Below, piece by piece: positions 9,434 to 19,800 of a stretch of DNA of 64,000 nucleotides. The first letter of the stretch is position 1, and every line of letters starts with the position of its first letter. Origin of the DNA: Aliiroseovarius sp. F47248L (lineage in GTDB: Bacteria; Pseudomonadota; Alphaproteobacteria; Rhodobacterales; Rhodobacteraceae); the NCBI RefSeq assembly GCF_023016085.1, contig NZ_JALKBF010000001.1, positions 2,656,501 through 2,720,500 on the forward strand, written 5' to 3'. The notes below the pieces were generated by a model. It was not told the DNA's origin and did no database searches. It worked only from the letters and a program-made list of their open reading frames with translations. A program made the position numbers and the translations under genes.

Positions 9434-10288
9434 CTATCTGTCGCGCTGGATAACGAAACGGGCGGCCTCCCGCAAGGTTTCGGCATCCTGACCATAGGGG
9501 GCCAACGCGTCACAGGCTTGATCGACAAGTTCGGCTGCGCGGGTTTTCGCCGCATTCAATCCCAGCAAGGATACAAAAGTCGCCTTGCCAGCATCGGCAT
9601 CCTTGCCGACGGCTTTTCCCACGGCATTCGCATCACCTTCAACATCCAGAATGTCATCGGCGATCTGAAACGCTAAGCCCAAGGCCGTCGCATAGTCGCG
9701 CAATGGCTCGGGATCAGCCCCGCCCAACAGTGCACCCGCTTCGGCTGACCAACGGATCAACGCGCCTGTCTTTCCCGCTTGAAGCGTGATGATCTCATCC
9801 AAACCCAACGGCGTTGCCGCTGTTTCTGCGGCTATGTCCAGAGCCTGCCCATGCACCATGCCAACCTGGCCTGAAGCCTGCGCCAGCGCGGCAATCAGGG
9901 GCACCCGCGCCGCGCCGACAACGTCTTTGGTCAGCAACTCGAACGCGAGGGTCTGCAACGCATCCCCAACCAGCACTGCTGTCGCTTCGTCCCATTTCCG
10001 GTGCACGGAGGGCAAACCACGGCGCAGGTCGTCATCATCCATGCAGGGGAGGTCGTCATGGACAAGCGAATAGGCATGAACAGACTCTATTGCAGCAGCC
10101 GGCCAGACCGACCGCGCATCATCAACTCCGTGCAGCCGCGCGCTTTCCATCACCAGAAACCCACGCATCCCTTTGCCGCCTGACGTTGCATAGCGCATCG
10201 CATCGGCCAGCGCGCCGTCATCACAAATCGCACCATGCAGACAAGCCCGCGCCAGTCCGCTGGTTTCCGTCAGCCTTTGCTGAAACAT
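9434..10288 (-). CDS. ispA: Farnesyl/short-chain polyprenyl diphosphate synthase
   Basis: A 284-residue trans-prenyltransferase that joins isopentenyl and allylic diphosphates. The first aspartate-rich motif [14 protein letters not shown] and the second [12 protein letters not shown] are both present, as are GKGMRGFLV and [10 protein letters not shown]. The two extra residues in DDxxxxD are typical of bacterial FPP synthases. Its ATG follows the xseB stop without a gap, so translation is coupled. FPP and GGPP products cannot be told apart with certainty from the sequence. Confidence 0.94.
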   Translation of the reverse strand: MFQQRLTETSGLARACLHGAICDDGALADAMRYATSGGKGMRGFLVMESARLHGVDDARSVWPAAAIESVHAYSLVHDDLPCMDDDDLRRGLPSVHRKWDEATAVLVGDALQTLAFELLTKDVVGAARVPLIAALAQASGQVGMVHGQALDIAAETAATPLGLDEIITLQAGKTGALIRWSAEAGALLGGADPEPLRDYATALGLAFQIADDILDVEGDANAVGKAVGKDADAGKATFVSLLGLNAAKTRAAELVDQACDALAPYGQDAETLREAARFVIQRDR

Positions 10289-10531
10289 TTACAGACCTTC
10301 GACCGGCGTCGCGCCCGTGGGCGTTCCGTTGGGGTCCAGCGTGATGGCGGCGACCTTTTCTTCAGCTTCCTTGAGCTTCTTCTCGCACCGCGCCTTCAAC
10401 TCGGCCCCACGTTCATAGAGCTTGATCGAATCCTCCAGTGCAACGTCTCCACGTTCCAACTGACCGACAACGGCTTCAAGTGCGCCCATCGCCTCTTCGA
10501 AACTCATTTCGGCTACTGGTTTGTCGCTCAT
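10289..10531 (-). CDS. xseB: Exodeoxyribonuclease VII small subunit
   Basis: An 80-residue XseB, the small helical subunit of exonuclease VII that degrades single-stranded DNA together with XseA. The core SFEEAMGALEAVVGQLERGD followed by LEDSIKLYERG and AELKARCEKKLKEAEEKV is diagnostic. Its start overlaps the stop of the deacetylase-like gene by four bases (ATGA), and its stop abuts ispA. This xseB-ispA-dxs order is common in Proteobacteria. Confidence 0.95.
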   Translation of the reverse strand: MSDKPVAEMSFEEAMGALEAVVGQLERGDVALEDSIKLYERGAELKARCEKKLKEAEEKVAAITLDPNGTPTGATPVEGL

Positions 10532-11463
10532 GCGCCTCGCTCCATCATCACGTTTACATAGGCCCCGACACTGTCGCCAAGGGCCTGAAGATCATAACCG
10601 CCCTCAAGCGACGATACCACCCGGCCATCGCAGCATTTATCGGCCAAATCACAAATCCGGTGGGCCAGCCACGCGAAGTCGTCGGTTTCCCATTGAAGCC
10701 CCGCCAAAGGGTCGCGGCGGTGGGCGTCGAAGCCTGCCGAAACAAGCACCAATTGCGGCTCATAAGGCTCTAACACAGCGGAAAATGCTTTCTCCCAGGC
10801 CTCTTGCATGACCTCGCCGCCGGTCGCCTCTTCCAAGGGCATGTTGATGATCTGCCCGAACGCGCCCTTCTGGTGCAACCCACCCGAACCGGGATAAAGC
10901 GGCATCTGGTGCGACGACACGAACCGCACCCGCGATTCATGCCACAACACGTCCTGCGTGCCGTTCCCGTGATGCACGTCGAAATCCAGAACGGCGATCC
11001 GGTCAAGCCCATGATGTTCCGCCGCATAGCGCGCTGCGATGGCCACGGTCGAAAACAGGCAAAAACCCATCGGGGTTGCCTTTTCGGCATGGTGGCCGGG
11101 CGGACGGCAGGCGACAAAGGCATTCTGTGCTTCACCGGTCAGAACAGTGTCTATTGCAGCCACACTCGCTCCGATTGCGCGCAAAGCAGCCTCCAACGAG
11201 CCGGGCGCCATGAAGGTGTCACCATCCAGTTGCGTCCAACCTTCGACCGGTGCCGCGTCATCGAGCTTTTCAAAATACCGCCGCGAATGCCCAAGGCGCA
11301 CGTGATCCAAAGTGCCCATTGGGGCGGCGCGCCGATCAAGCGCGGTAAACTCGGGCGCGGACAGTGCGGATTCGATCGCGTCCAGCCGTGCAACCTGTTC
11401 GGGGTGACCCGGCGGTGTCACGTGCTCGTGGCAAACGGGATGAGTGTAAAGCAGAGTTGTCAT
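10528..11463 (-). CDS. Histone deacetylase-family (arginase/deacetylase fold) hydrolase
   Basis: A 311-residue zinc hydrolase of the histone deacetylase superfamily, class II-like. Catalytic and ligand motifs are intact: CRPPGHHAE (tandem histidines), LDFDVHHGNGTQD (Asp and His zinc ligands), SAGFDAHRRDPL (second Asp) and SLEGGYDL. In bacteria such enzymes remove acetyl groups from polyamines, acetoin-like compounds or proteins; the substrate here is not known. It leads the xseB-ispA-dxs operon with a four-base overlap, which is a frequent arrangement in Rhodobacteraceae but is functionally unexplained. Confidence 0.9.
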   Translation of the reverse strand: MTTLLYTHPVCHEHVTPPGHPEQVARLDAIESALSAPEFTALDRRAAPMGTLDHVRLGHSRRYFEKLDDAAPVEGWTQLDGDTFMAPGSLEAALRAIGASVAAIDTVLTGEAQNAFVACRPPGHHAEKATPMGFCLFSTVAIAARYAAEHHGLDRIAVLDFDVHHGNGTQDVLWHESRVRFVSSHQMPLYPGSGGLHQKGAFGQIINMPLEEATGGEVMQEAWEKAFSAVLEPYEPQLVLVSAGFDAHRRDPLAGLQWETDDFAWLAHRICDLADKCCDGRVVSSLEGGYDLQALGDSVGAYVNVMMERGA

Positions 11464-11520
11464 GGCGCGACGCTAGGCCAATCTGATCCGATCAACAAGA
11501 CGATGTGCGCCCAGCGACGA

Positions 11521-12222
11521 TCAATCTGGTGCCAGCATATACCCCGCCCCACGCACCGTTTGCAGATAGCGGGGCTGCTTGGGGTCGGATTCCAACTTAC
11601 GCCGCAATCGCGTGATCTGCACATCCACTGCCCGTTCTTGCGCTTGCCCCTGATCGCGCCCGAGTTGTTCAACCAGTGATGTCCGACTGACCGCATCACC
11701 GGGCGTCGCCGAGAAGATTCGCATCAACTGCGCCTCGGTCGCTGTCAGACGCACCAGATCTTCGCCGCACCAAAGCTCACCGCGTTCCGTGTCATAATGT
11801 TTGTCGCCCAGATTCAAAACCTTTGGCATCACTTCATCCGCCACGACGGGCATTCGACGCAGGATGGCGTTGATCCTGAGCAGCAGTTCTTTCGGCTCAA
11901 AAGGTTTCGCCAGATAATCATCGGCACCGGCTTCCAGCCCTTTGATCCGATCCTCAGTGTCGCCTTTGGCAGTTAGCAGCAGAATTGGTGTCGTAAGGCT
12001 CTCGCGCAGGGACCGGGTCAGGTTGATCCCATCCTCACCCGGCATCATGACATCCATAACGATCAGATCGAAATCCAGCCCTTCAAGCAAACGTCGTGCG
12101 TGGGCGGCGTCCCGCGCAGCGCTGACCCAAAACCCCTGTCGGATCAAATATTTCTGCAGCAGTCTGCGAATGCGTTCGTCGTCGTCGACGATCAACAGAT
12201 GCGCTTCGGTCAAGTCACTCAT
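11521..12222 (-). CDS. petR: OmpR-family response regulator, PetR-like
   Basis: A 233-residue response regulator: receiver domain (residues about 8-120) with acidic pocket VDDDE, phospho-acceptor in VMDVMMPGEDG, threonine in LLTAKGD and lysine in AKPFEP, then a winged-helix DNA-binding domain ending RRKLESDPKQPRYLQTVRGAGYML. It overlaps the upstream MarR-type gene by eight bases. A MarR-type gene followed by an OmpR-type regulator matches petP-petR of Rhodobacter capsulatus, where PetR is needed for growth. No histidine kinase lies nearby, so its phosphate source is unknown. The symbol rests on this pairing. Confidence 0.85.
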   Translation of the reverse strand: MSDLTEAHLLIVDDDERIRRLLQKYLIRQGFWVSAARDAAHARRLLEGLDFDLIVMDVMMPGEDGINLTRSLRESLTTPILLLTAKGDTEDRIKGLEAGADDYLAKPFEPKELLLRINAILRRMPVVADEVMPKVLNLGDKHYDTERGELWCGEDLVRLTATEAQLMRIFSATPGDAVSRTSLVEQLGRDQGQAQERAVDVQITRLRRKLESDPKQPRYLQTVRGAGYMLAPD

Positions 12223-12721
12223 CGCTGCTATCCTTGGCCCGGTTAAAATGATGTCGCAATTCAGGGTCCATCATTGCCTCCAACACGGTACGAAAGCCCT
12301 GCACCGCTTCCGGCCCTGCTTCGCGATACGCCTGCCGCATACGCTCGCGCTGTGCGGTGGACAATTCCTGCTCTAACGCAGCACCTCTTTCAGTGAGGAA
12401 CAGATGTCGTTCACGTTTGTCACGCGTGCCCACACGGCTTTCGACCAACCCGTCATCAATCAAAGTGCGCAACACACGATTGAGCGATTGCTTGGTCACA
12501 CCCAGAATAGACAACAGGTTGTTTACGGTGGTGCCCGGTGCGCGGCTGATAAAGTGAAGCGCCCGGTGATGCGCCCGCCCCAGTCGGTATTCGTCAAGAA
12601 TACGGTCTGGGTCTGCGGTAAATCCGCGATAGGCGAAGAACATCGCCTCGATCCCTTTGCGCAGCTGTTCATCCGTCAGGAACAGCAGAGACTGTCCGCC
12701 CGGTGTCTGCGTATCCGCCAT
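12215..12721 (-). CDS. petP: MarR-family regulator, PetP-like
   Basis: A 168-residue winged-helix regulator. The start at 12721 is chosen because GAGG lies six bases before it; earlier ATG and GTG codons (12733, 12736) lack this. The DNA-binding helices are in TTVNNLLSILGVTKQSLNRVL and the wing in VGTRDKRERHLFLTERG. It leads a two-gene operon with the OmpR-type regulator and diverges from ilvE across a 177-base gap. The pairing points to PetP of R. capsulatus. What ligand, if any, it senses is not known from the sequence. Confidence 0.85.
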   Translation of the reverse strand: MADTQTPGGQSLLFLTDEQLRKGIEAMFFAYRGFTADPDRILDEYRLGRAHHRALHFISRAPGTTVNNLLSILGVTKQSLNRVLRTLIDDGLVESRVGTRDKRERHLFLTERGAALEQELSTAQRERMRQAYREAGPEAVQGFRTVLEAMMDPELRHHFNRAKDSSDE

Positions 12722-12898
12722 TGCCGGCCTCATCACAATTCATGTTACAGGGTCTAGTTTTATGTCAGTGTTGTTGACTTTCCAAGAATCAATTGTTAGC
12801 GAAATGCTGATTTTGCGTAATTTTATATCCGGACCGGACTTAATTTGCGCAACTTTCGCAAACAAGCCTGCGGGCGACGAACTGGAAAGGACTGGGAT

Positions 12899-13765
12899 AT
12901 GAGCGGATATGATGACCGTGACGGCAAAATCTGGATGGACGGCCAGTTGGTCGAATGGCGTGATGCGAACATCCACATCCTTAGCCACGCGCTGCATTAT
13001 GCGTCGTCTGTCTTTGAGGGCGAACGCTTGTATGACGGCAAAATCTTCCTGTCGCGAAAACACTCCGAACGTTTGCTGAAATCAGGCGAGATGATGGATA
13101 TGCCCATCCCCTATTCTGTCGATGAAATCGAAGCGGCAAAGCAGGCTGTTGTCGATGCCAATGGGCTGACCAACGCTTATGTGCGCGTTGTCGCATGGCG
13201 TGGAGCTGGCGAAGACATGGGTGTCTCGTCCGCGCGCAATCCGGTGCGCATGGCCGTGGCCGCCTGGGCTTGGGGCGATTATTACGGCGACGCCAAGATG
13301 CAGGGCGCCAAGCTCGACATCGCGAAGTGGAAACGCCCATCGCCTGAAACCATCCCGACTGCCGCGAAGGCCGCTGGTCTTTACATGATTTGCACCATGT
13401 CCAAACACGCTGCCGAGGCCAAAGGTTGCTCGGACGCGCTGTTCATGGATTATCGCGGCTATGTGGCCGAGGCGACCGGGGCCAACGTCTTTTTCGTGAA
13501 GGATGGCGAAGTTCATACGCCGCTGCCCGATGCGATCCTGAATGGCCTGACCCGTCAAACTGTGATCGGGATGCTGCAAGCCCGGGGCATCACCGTGCAT
13601 GAACGCCACATCATGCCGGAAGAATTGGAAGGGTTTGAGCAATGCTGGCTAACCGGATCGGCCGCAGAAGTTACCCCCGTCGGGCAGATTGGCGAGCACA
13701 AATTCGAAGTCGGTGCCCTGACCCGCGAAATTTCAGAAGCTTATGAAAAGCTGGTCCGCAGCTAA
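12899..13765 (+). CDS. ilvE: Branched-chain amino acid aminotransferase
   Basis: A 288-residue class IV pyridoxal-phosphate aminotransferase that makes valine, leucine and isoleucine from their 2-oxo acids. Typical elements: NIHILSHALHYASSVFEGER near the N-terminus, YVRVVAWRGAGEDMGV, the YRGYVAEATGANVFFVKDGEV segment with the glutamate that holds the cofactor, and TGSAAEVTPVGQIGEH at the phosphate site. The ATG at 12899 follows GGAAAGGA; an upstream in-frame start at 12845 lacks family similarity. It is monocistronic and divergent from petP-petR. Confidence 0.94.
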   Translation: MSGYDDRDGKIWMDGQLVEWRDANIHILSHALHYASSVFEGERLYDGKIFLSRKHSERLLKSGEMMDMPIPYSVDEIEAAKQAVVDANGLTNAYVRVVAWRGAGEDMGVSSARNPVRMAVAAWAWGDYYGDAKMQGAKLDIAKWKRPSPETIPTAAKAAGLYMICTMSKHAAEAKGCSDALFMDYRGYVAEATGANVFFVKDGEVHTPLPDAILNGLTRQTVIGMLQARGITVHERHIMPEELEGFEQCWLTGSAAEVTPVGQIGEHKFEVGALTREISEAYEKLVRS

Positions 13766-13830
13766 GGCTTATTAACACTTCGTGAACCTGCCCACCCTAT
13801 CCTGGCCATATCGCAGGATAGGGGCGGAGC

Positions 13831-14271
13831 ATGTTTGCGCGACGCGGGGTTAGATTGCTGGCGGTGATCATCGGCGTGATCGCCTTACCCAGCGTGGCGG
13901 CGTTGGCGTGGTATCACCATACACAAGACCCAACCTTGCGACCGCTCGGCATCACCAAGGCCGCTTTAAACGAGCACGAAGAAACCACGTCTTCCGAAGT
14001 GGTCGCCCATCTTTATTGGAACACTCAGAAGGAGCCCGGTCGCAGCAAGGATTTCGCACAGTCTTTGGTGCGCGCCTTTGACGTGAAACAGGTCGAATTG
14101 CGTGTGGTCGTGACCGATAGCGCGGGGTCAGGCACGACGGTCCTGTTCGTTGTCGGCGCTTCGCGGATTGGTCCTTTCCCAAAGGACAGAGCTGTCAAAG
14201 GGGTGAATGCCGCAATTGCGGCCTTTCACATGCTGACCGACAAGGTGGAGGGCTCCCCACCAGACGGCTAG
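13831..14271 (+). CDS. Hypothetical exported or membrane-anchored protein
   Basis: A 146-residue protein I do not recognise. The N-terminus [20 protein letters not shown] is a positively charged start plus one hydrophobic helix of about 20 residues, so it is probably exported or anchored facing the periplasm. The rest is a small alternating domain ([44 protein letters not shown]) consistent with an alpha-beta fold. Its TAG stop is interlocked with the stop of queG (bases 14268-14271). Codon use matches the neighbours, so it is likely a real, lineage-specific gene. Confidence 0.65.
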   Translation: MFARRGVRLLAVIIGVIALPSVAALAWYHHTQDPTLRPLGITKAALNEHEETTSSEVVAHLYWNTQKEPGRSKDFAQSLVRAFDVKQVELRVVVTDSAGSGTTVLFVVGASRIGPFPKDRAVKGVNAAIAAFHMLTDKVEGSPPDG

Positions 14272-15305
14272 GCCCCGGACAGTTTCCCTACCGCCCACCG
14301 CGCGGCGTCTGCCACAACCGGATCGACACTGTTCACATGTTTCTGTGCATGGCTCACCAACGTTGGATCGCCAGAGTTCCCGATGGCATAAAGCACGTTT
14401 CGCAGGAACCTGGACAACCCGATGCGCTTGATCGGACTACCGGAAAAATGCGCCCGGAACCCGGCGTCATCGAACCCAGTCAGATCCGCCAGCTTGGGCG
14501 CAATCAGATCTGCACGCGCGGCATAGCGTATCTCGGATGCTTCAACCGCGAATTTGTTCCACGGACAGGCGGCAAGGCAATCGTCGCAGCCATAGATACG
14601 ATTGCCCAGTTGCGAGCGCAGCGGTTCGTCCACCGGTCCTTTGTGCTCGATCGTCAGATAGGAAATGCAGCGCCGCGCATCCAGTTGAAACGGGGCGGGG
14701 AAAGCGTCAGTCGGGCAAACCTCCAGACAGGCAGTACACGTCCCACAGCTTTCGCGCGCCGGTGCGTCGGTCGGCAGATCAAGCGTCGTAAAGATCGCCC
14801 CCAGAAAGAACCAATTGCCCAGCTCGCGTGACAAAAGATTTGTGTGCTTACCCTGCCACCCCAGACCTGCCGCTGCGGCCAGGGGTTTTTCCATCACCGG
14901 CGCGGTATCGACGAAAACTTTAATCTCGCCGCCGAAGCTGTCGATCATCCAACGCCCGACTCGCTTTAGACGCTTTTTGACGATGTCGTGGTAGTCCCTG
15001 TTCTGCGCATAAACGCTGATCGCTGCTCGGTCGGGCATTCCTATCACGTTCATAGGGTCATGCGTTGGCGTATAGGGTTCGGCCAACATGATCACCGTGC
15101 GTGCCTCGGGCCACAACGCAGCAGGATTGCCGCGCCAGTGCATCCGTTCGCCCATCCACCCCATATCGCCATGCCGCCCTTCGGCAACATAGGTGCCCAA
15201 ACGATCAGCAATCTGGGGAACACTGTCGGGGCGGCAGAACCCGGCCTGCGCAAAGCCCTCTTCCTGCGCCTTGTCGATAATCGCCTGCCGGATCTCGGCG
15301 GTCAA
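14268..15305 (-). CDS. queG: Epoxyqueuosine reductase
   Basis: A 345-residue cobalamin-dependent iron-sulfur protein that reduces epoxyqueuosine to queuosine in tRNA anticodons. Two ferredoxin-like cluster motifs are visible, [18 protein letters not shown] and [14 protein letters not shown]. The N-terminal cobalamin-binding domain includes [15 protein letters not shown] and [33 protein letters not shown]-like segment at the C-terminus is also family-typical. It overlaps the preceding GST gene by four bases. Confidence 0.95.
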   Translation of the reverse strand: MTAEIRQAIIDKAQEEGFAQAGFCRPDSVPQIADRLGTYVAEGRHGDMGWMGERMHWRGNPAALWPEARTVIMLAEPYTPTHDPMNVIGMPDRAAISVYAQNRDYHDIVKKRLKRVGRWMIDSFGGEIKVFVDTAPVMEKPLAAAAGLGWQGKHTNLLSRELGNWFFLGAIFTTLDLPTDAPARESCGTCTACLEVCPTDAFPAPFQLDARRCISYLTIEHKGPVDEPLRSQLGNRIYGCDDCLAACPWNKFAVEASEIRYAARADLIAPKLADLTGFDDAGFRAHFSGSPIKRIGLSRFLRNVLYAIGNSGDPTLVSHAQKHVNSVDPVVADAARWAVGKLSGA

Positions 15306-15967
15306 AAATCCAAATCCGCATAATGTGGCGGCTGCGGGAAACCGGGAATCTGGTCAGCCAAAATCGACCGGAAGGCCGGGCGCGACTTGATCTTGGCGTA
15401 CCATTCGCGAACGTTTTCGTTCCGGTTCCAATCGACATCGCTGATGTAATCCAGCGACGACAGATGCGCCGCCGCTGCAAAGTCGGCCAACGTCATCGTG
15501 TTGCCTGCAAGCCAACGGCGCTGCTCGAGCAACCAACCCATGTAATCAAGGTGGAATTTGATCGCCTTGGCGCCCGCCTTGATGTTGCGACTTTCTGGAT
15601 AGCCAGCGCCCATTACCTTCTTGTTGACCCGTTCATACAGAAGGTTCGATGTCACTTCGTTGTGGAATTTGTCGTCAAACCAACTGACCAAACGGCGCAC
15701 CTCGTAACGGCCTTGCGGGTCGGCGGGTAGAAGCGCGGGGTCTGGGTGACGTTCTTCGATATATTCACATATCGGTGCGCTTTCAGTTAAAAGCTGACCA
15801 TCCATCTTCAGGATCGGCACTTTACCCGCCGGGTTACGACGTAGAAAGTCCGAGCTTCGTTCCCAATACTTCTCCTCGACCAGTTCCACCTCGATCTTCT
15901 TTTCGGCCAGTGACAGGCGCACCTTGCGGCAGAACGGGGACAGGGGGACGTGGAATAGACGGTTCAT
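15302..15967 (-). CDS. Glutathione S-transferase family protein
   Basis: A 221-residue GST-like protein. The N-terminal thioredoxin-like domain has [20 protein letters not shown], where a Ser/Cys pair at SPFC takes the catalytic position, followed by [19 protein letters not shown], the glutathione-binding cis-proline and ESAPI turn. The helical C-terminal domain carries [17 protein letters not shown]. Its role is unknown; it is translationally coupled to queG, although this need not mean a shared function. Confidence 0.88.
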   Translation of the reverse strand: MNRLFHVPLSPFCRKVRLSLAEKKIEVELVEEKYWERSSDFLRRNPAGKVPILKMDGQLLTESAPICEYIEERHPDPALLPADPQGRYEVRRLVSWFDDKFHNEVTSNLLYERVNKKVMGAGYPESRNIKAGAKAIKFHLDYMGWLLEQRRWLAGNTMTLADFAAAAHLSSLDYISDVDWNRNENVREWYAKIKSRPAFRSILADQIPGFPQPPHYADLDF

Positions 15968-16021
15968 GGTGTGTATCAGTGATCTTTCTTTTGTCCGTAT
16001 TGCCGCGTTTGCGTCACGGGA

Positions 16022-16762
16022 TCAATCCTCGAAACAGGATGCACGCCCATCCGCGCGGATCGTAGCCGCTCCATCGACAATGGATTGCGCCCGTTTGCGC
16101 ACAAATGCTGATGGACGCGAAGCTGACCGTTCCTTGGGATTGGGCAGTAGGGCAGCCAGACGCGCTGCTTGCACGGCGCTCAGCTTATCCGGCCCAACAC
16201 CAAAGTAATGGTGCGCAGCCGCCTCGACACCAAACACACCCTCGTCAAACTCGGCGATGTTCAAATAGACCTCGATGATCCGACGCTTGGTCCAAACCAG
16301 CTCGACAAAAGGTGTAATCGCCGCCTCAAGCGCTTTGCGTGGCCATGACCGCCCGTGCCAGAGGTACACATTCTTGACGACTTGCTGCGTCAGCGTCGAT
16401 GCCCCGCGTGACCCGCCATCATCGATAGCGGCCCGGATGGCGCGCATATCGAACCCCCAGTGGCGGCAAAAATTTGCATCCTCGGCGGCTACGACCGATC
16501 GAGCCATCACCGGCGCGACCTCGTCCAGATCGACCCACTGGCGATCCGCCCAGCCCAGGCGCATCTTTTCACTGATAATATGTGGCGTCGTCGGTGGGTT
16601 GATGAAGGCATAGCCTACGATGCCTAGCGCAAAAAAACAAAGGACGGCCAGAACAACACGTTTGATCCACAGCCTAATCCACTCGATTGGATGAAGCTTT
16701 ATGCGCTTTTTCTTTGGCGCCTTCTTTTTGCCCGCTGGCTTCTTTTTTGCTGCTCGTGCCAC
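16022..16762 (-). CDS. mtgA: Monofunctional peptidoglycan glycosyltransferase
   Basis: A 246-residue GT51 enzyme that polymerises lipid II into glycan strands without a transpeptidase domain. A very basic N-terminus (KKKPAGKKKAPKKKRIKLHP) precedes one membrane helix (about residues 33-52). Active-site motifs are present: AEDANFCRHWGFD with the catalytic glutamate, GASTLTQQVVKN, and KRRIIEVYLNIAEFDEGVFGVEAAAHHYFG. It is read with the GST-queG genes (54-base gap) or alone. Confidence 0.94.
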   Translation of the reverse strand: MARAAKKKPAGKKKAPKKKRIKLHPIEWIRLWIKRVVLAVLCFFALGIVGYAFINPPTTPHIISEKMRLGWADRQWVDLDEVAPVMARSVVAAEDANFCRHWGFDMRAIRAAIDDGGSRGASTLTQQVVKNVYLWHGRSWPRKALEAAITPFVELVWTKRRIIEVYLNIAEFDEGVFGVEAAAHHYFGVGPDKLSAVQAARLAALLPNPKERSASRPSAFVRKRAQSIVDGAATIRADGRASCFED

Positions 16763-16826
16763 GTATCTTTCAGACCATGATGCGCCGACCCGGTCAAGAT
16801 ACGTGATAGAGGGCGGCGCGATATGA

Positions 16827-16857
16827 GAACGCCCGCCAGTGAGGCGGGCGTTTTTTT
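16827..16857. terminator. Hairpin terminator between gltB and mtgA
   Basis: A 10-bp perfect stem (AACGCCCGCC / GGCGGGCGTT) with loop AGTGA begins about 17 bases after the gltB stop codon. The long T run (seven T) lies on the plus-strand side; on the minus strand, the direction of gltB, the stem is followed only by TTCTCAT. It most likely ends gltB transcription, with a weak U tract, and blocks antisense reading as well. Confidence 0.7.
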
Positions 16858-16869
16858 ATGATTTGATGT

Positions 16870-19800
16870 TTACTGGGCTGGAATGGCGTCGGCTTCCATG
16901 CTCAACGGTGCCGGAAGCTTGTTCAGCATCTCGATCGGGCAGACCTGAATGAAATTGCCGATCTCAAGATCCCAGTGGCGCAGGATTTCCGTCGCCAACT
17001 GGCTACGGGTTTCTTCTGCGTGACGTTCGATCAGGGATTTCAGTTGCGCTTCCCAGTGGTCGACCGTGACCGGGTTGGTCACAAGGCTTTCCATGTTCAT
17101 GTATTTCTGAGCAACGCCGTCCGGGTCATACAGATAGGCCATGCCACCCGTCATACCTGCACCGAAGTTGGACCCGATGGACCCTAGGATCACCGCGACA
17201 CCGCCTGTCATGTATTCACACCCGTTCGACCCACAGCCTTCGATCACCACATGCGCGCCAGAGTTACGCACAGCGAACCGTTCGCCAGCGCGCCCGGCGG
17301 CGAACAGGAACCCGTCCGTTGCGCCGTACAGCACTGTGTTGCCTATGATCGTATTGTCTTTGGCCACAAGCGGGCTGGTCAGCGGCGGACGCACGATAAC
17401 GGTGCCACCGGATAAGCCTTTGCCAACATAGTCGTTGGCATCTCCGGATACTTCGATTTTCAAACCCGGTGCCGCGAACGCACCCAGCGATTGACCGGCA
17501 GACCCTTGCAGCTTCACCGTCAAGTGGTCCGGTTGCAGGCTGTTGCGCATCCCGAACCGTTTCACGATGTGGCTGGAAATCCGCGTGCCGACCGTCCGAT
17601 GCGTGTTCTGCACGGTATATGACAGCTGCATCTTCTCGCCATCTTCAAGGAAGCGATGGGCGTCGCGCACGATCTCGGCGTCCAGCGTATCAGGCACCGC
17701 GTTGCGGTCGCGGTTGCGGTTATAGACAATCTTGTCCGCCCCATCGACGACCAGCAGAAGCGGGTTCAGGTCCAGATCATCCAGATGCGCCGATCCACGG
17801 CTGACCTGACTCAGCAGGTCCGCGCGCCCGATGACCTCATCCAGCGACCGTGCGCCGATCGAGGCAAGGATTTCCCGCACTTCCTGCGCATAGAAGGTGA
17901 TCAGGTTGACGACCTTATCCGCGCTGCCGGTGAATTTCTTCCGCAGGTCGTCGTCCTGCGTACAGACACCAACGGGACAGGTGTTCGACTGGCATTGACG
18001 CACCATGATGCAGCCCATGGCGATCAGGGCGGCGGTACCGATGCCGTATTCCTCAGCCCCCATCATCGCGGCCATGACAATGTCACGTCCTGTGCGCAGA
18101 CCGCCATCTGTGCGCAATGTCACGCGGTCACGCAGGTTGTTCATCGCCAGCACTTGGTGTGCTTCGGTCAGACCCATTTCCCACGGCAGACCCGCGAACT
18201 TGATCGACGTCGAAGGTGACGCGCCCGTGCCGCCATTGTGACCCGAAATCAGAATGACATCAGCCTTTGCCTTCGCCACACCGGCGGCAATCGTGCCCAC
18301 ACCCGAGGCGGCCACCAACTTCACCGTTACCTTGCAGCGCGGATTGATCTGTTTGAGGTCATAGATCAGCTGCGCCAAATCCTCGATCGAATAAATGTCG
18401 TGGTGCGGCGGCGGTGAAATCAGTGTCACCCCCTTGGTCGAATGGCGCAGCTTGGCGATCAGGTCCGTAACCTTCATGCCGGGCAACTGGCCACCCTCGC
18501 CGGGTTTGGCACCTTGGGCGACCTTGATCTCAAGCTCTTCACAGTTCAGCAGGTATTCAGCTGTCACACCAAACCGGCCGGAAGCCACCTGTTTGATCTT
18601 GGCCGAGGCGTTGTCACCATTGGGCTCGGGCGTGAAATCATCCGGGCTTTCGCCACCTTCGCCGCTATCTGACTTTGCTCCGATACGGTTCATGGCAATC
18701 GACAGGGTGCGGTGTGCCTCGGGGCTCAGCGCGCCAAGCGACATGCCCGGCGTCACGAACCGCTTGCGGATTGCGTTGATGCTTTCGACCTCTTCAATCG
18801 GCACTTCCTTGCCCAAGGGTTTGATGTCCAGCAAATCGCGTAGATGGATCGGTGGGTTTGCCCGCATCCGCGCCGAATACTGCTTCCACGTCTGGAACGA
18901 GGCACGGTCGCACGCCGACTGCAACAGATGCATGGTTTGCGCTTCCCAAGCATGCGTTTCACCCGACCGGCGCGCCTTGTAAAACCCGCCCACCGGCAGA
19001 ACCTGCTTGCCACCGCCAAATCCTGCGGCATGCACCTCTTCCAGCTTCTTCTGGATACCGTTCACACCGATGCCGGAAATCCGCGAGGTCATGCCGGGGA
19101 AGAACTCGGCCACCATTGCACGGCTCAGGCCCACGGCCTCGAAGTTCAGTCCACCACGGTAAGACGAAATGACAGAAATCCCCATCTTCGCCATAATCTT
19201 CAGCAAGCCCTGATCAATGGCTTCACGATACCGGCGCACAGCTTCCGTCAACGAGCAATCCAGCAAGCCGCGCCCAATTCGATCAGCCAGGCTGTCTTCG
19301 GCCAGATAGGCGTTTACCGTGGTCGCACCACAGCCTACCAGAACCGCGAAGTAATGCGGATCAAGACATTCCGCAGACCGCACATTGATCGAACAGAAGG
19401 TCCGCAGACCCTTCTTCACCAGCCAGCTATGAATGGCCGAGGTTGCAAGGATCATCGGCATCGCGATGCGATCTTCGTTCTGCCCCTGATCGGTCAGAAC
19501 AATATGTCCGGCACCCGAACGCACCGCATCTTCGGCCTTGGCACGAATGTCGTCCAACGCAACACGTAACGCGCCGTCGCCACCCTTGGCTGGGAAGGTG
19601 CAATCAATCTCGGCCATCTGGGCGTTGAACGCATCGGTCAGTTTCTTGAACTGCTCGTTTGCGACGAATGGGCTTTCCAGAACGATGATTTCAGTCTGAG
19701 TGCCACTTTCATCCAAAACGTTTTTCAGGTTGCCGAACCGGGTCTTCAACGACATCACGCGGAATTCGCGCAAGCTGTCGATGGGCGGGTTCGTCACCTG

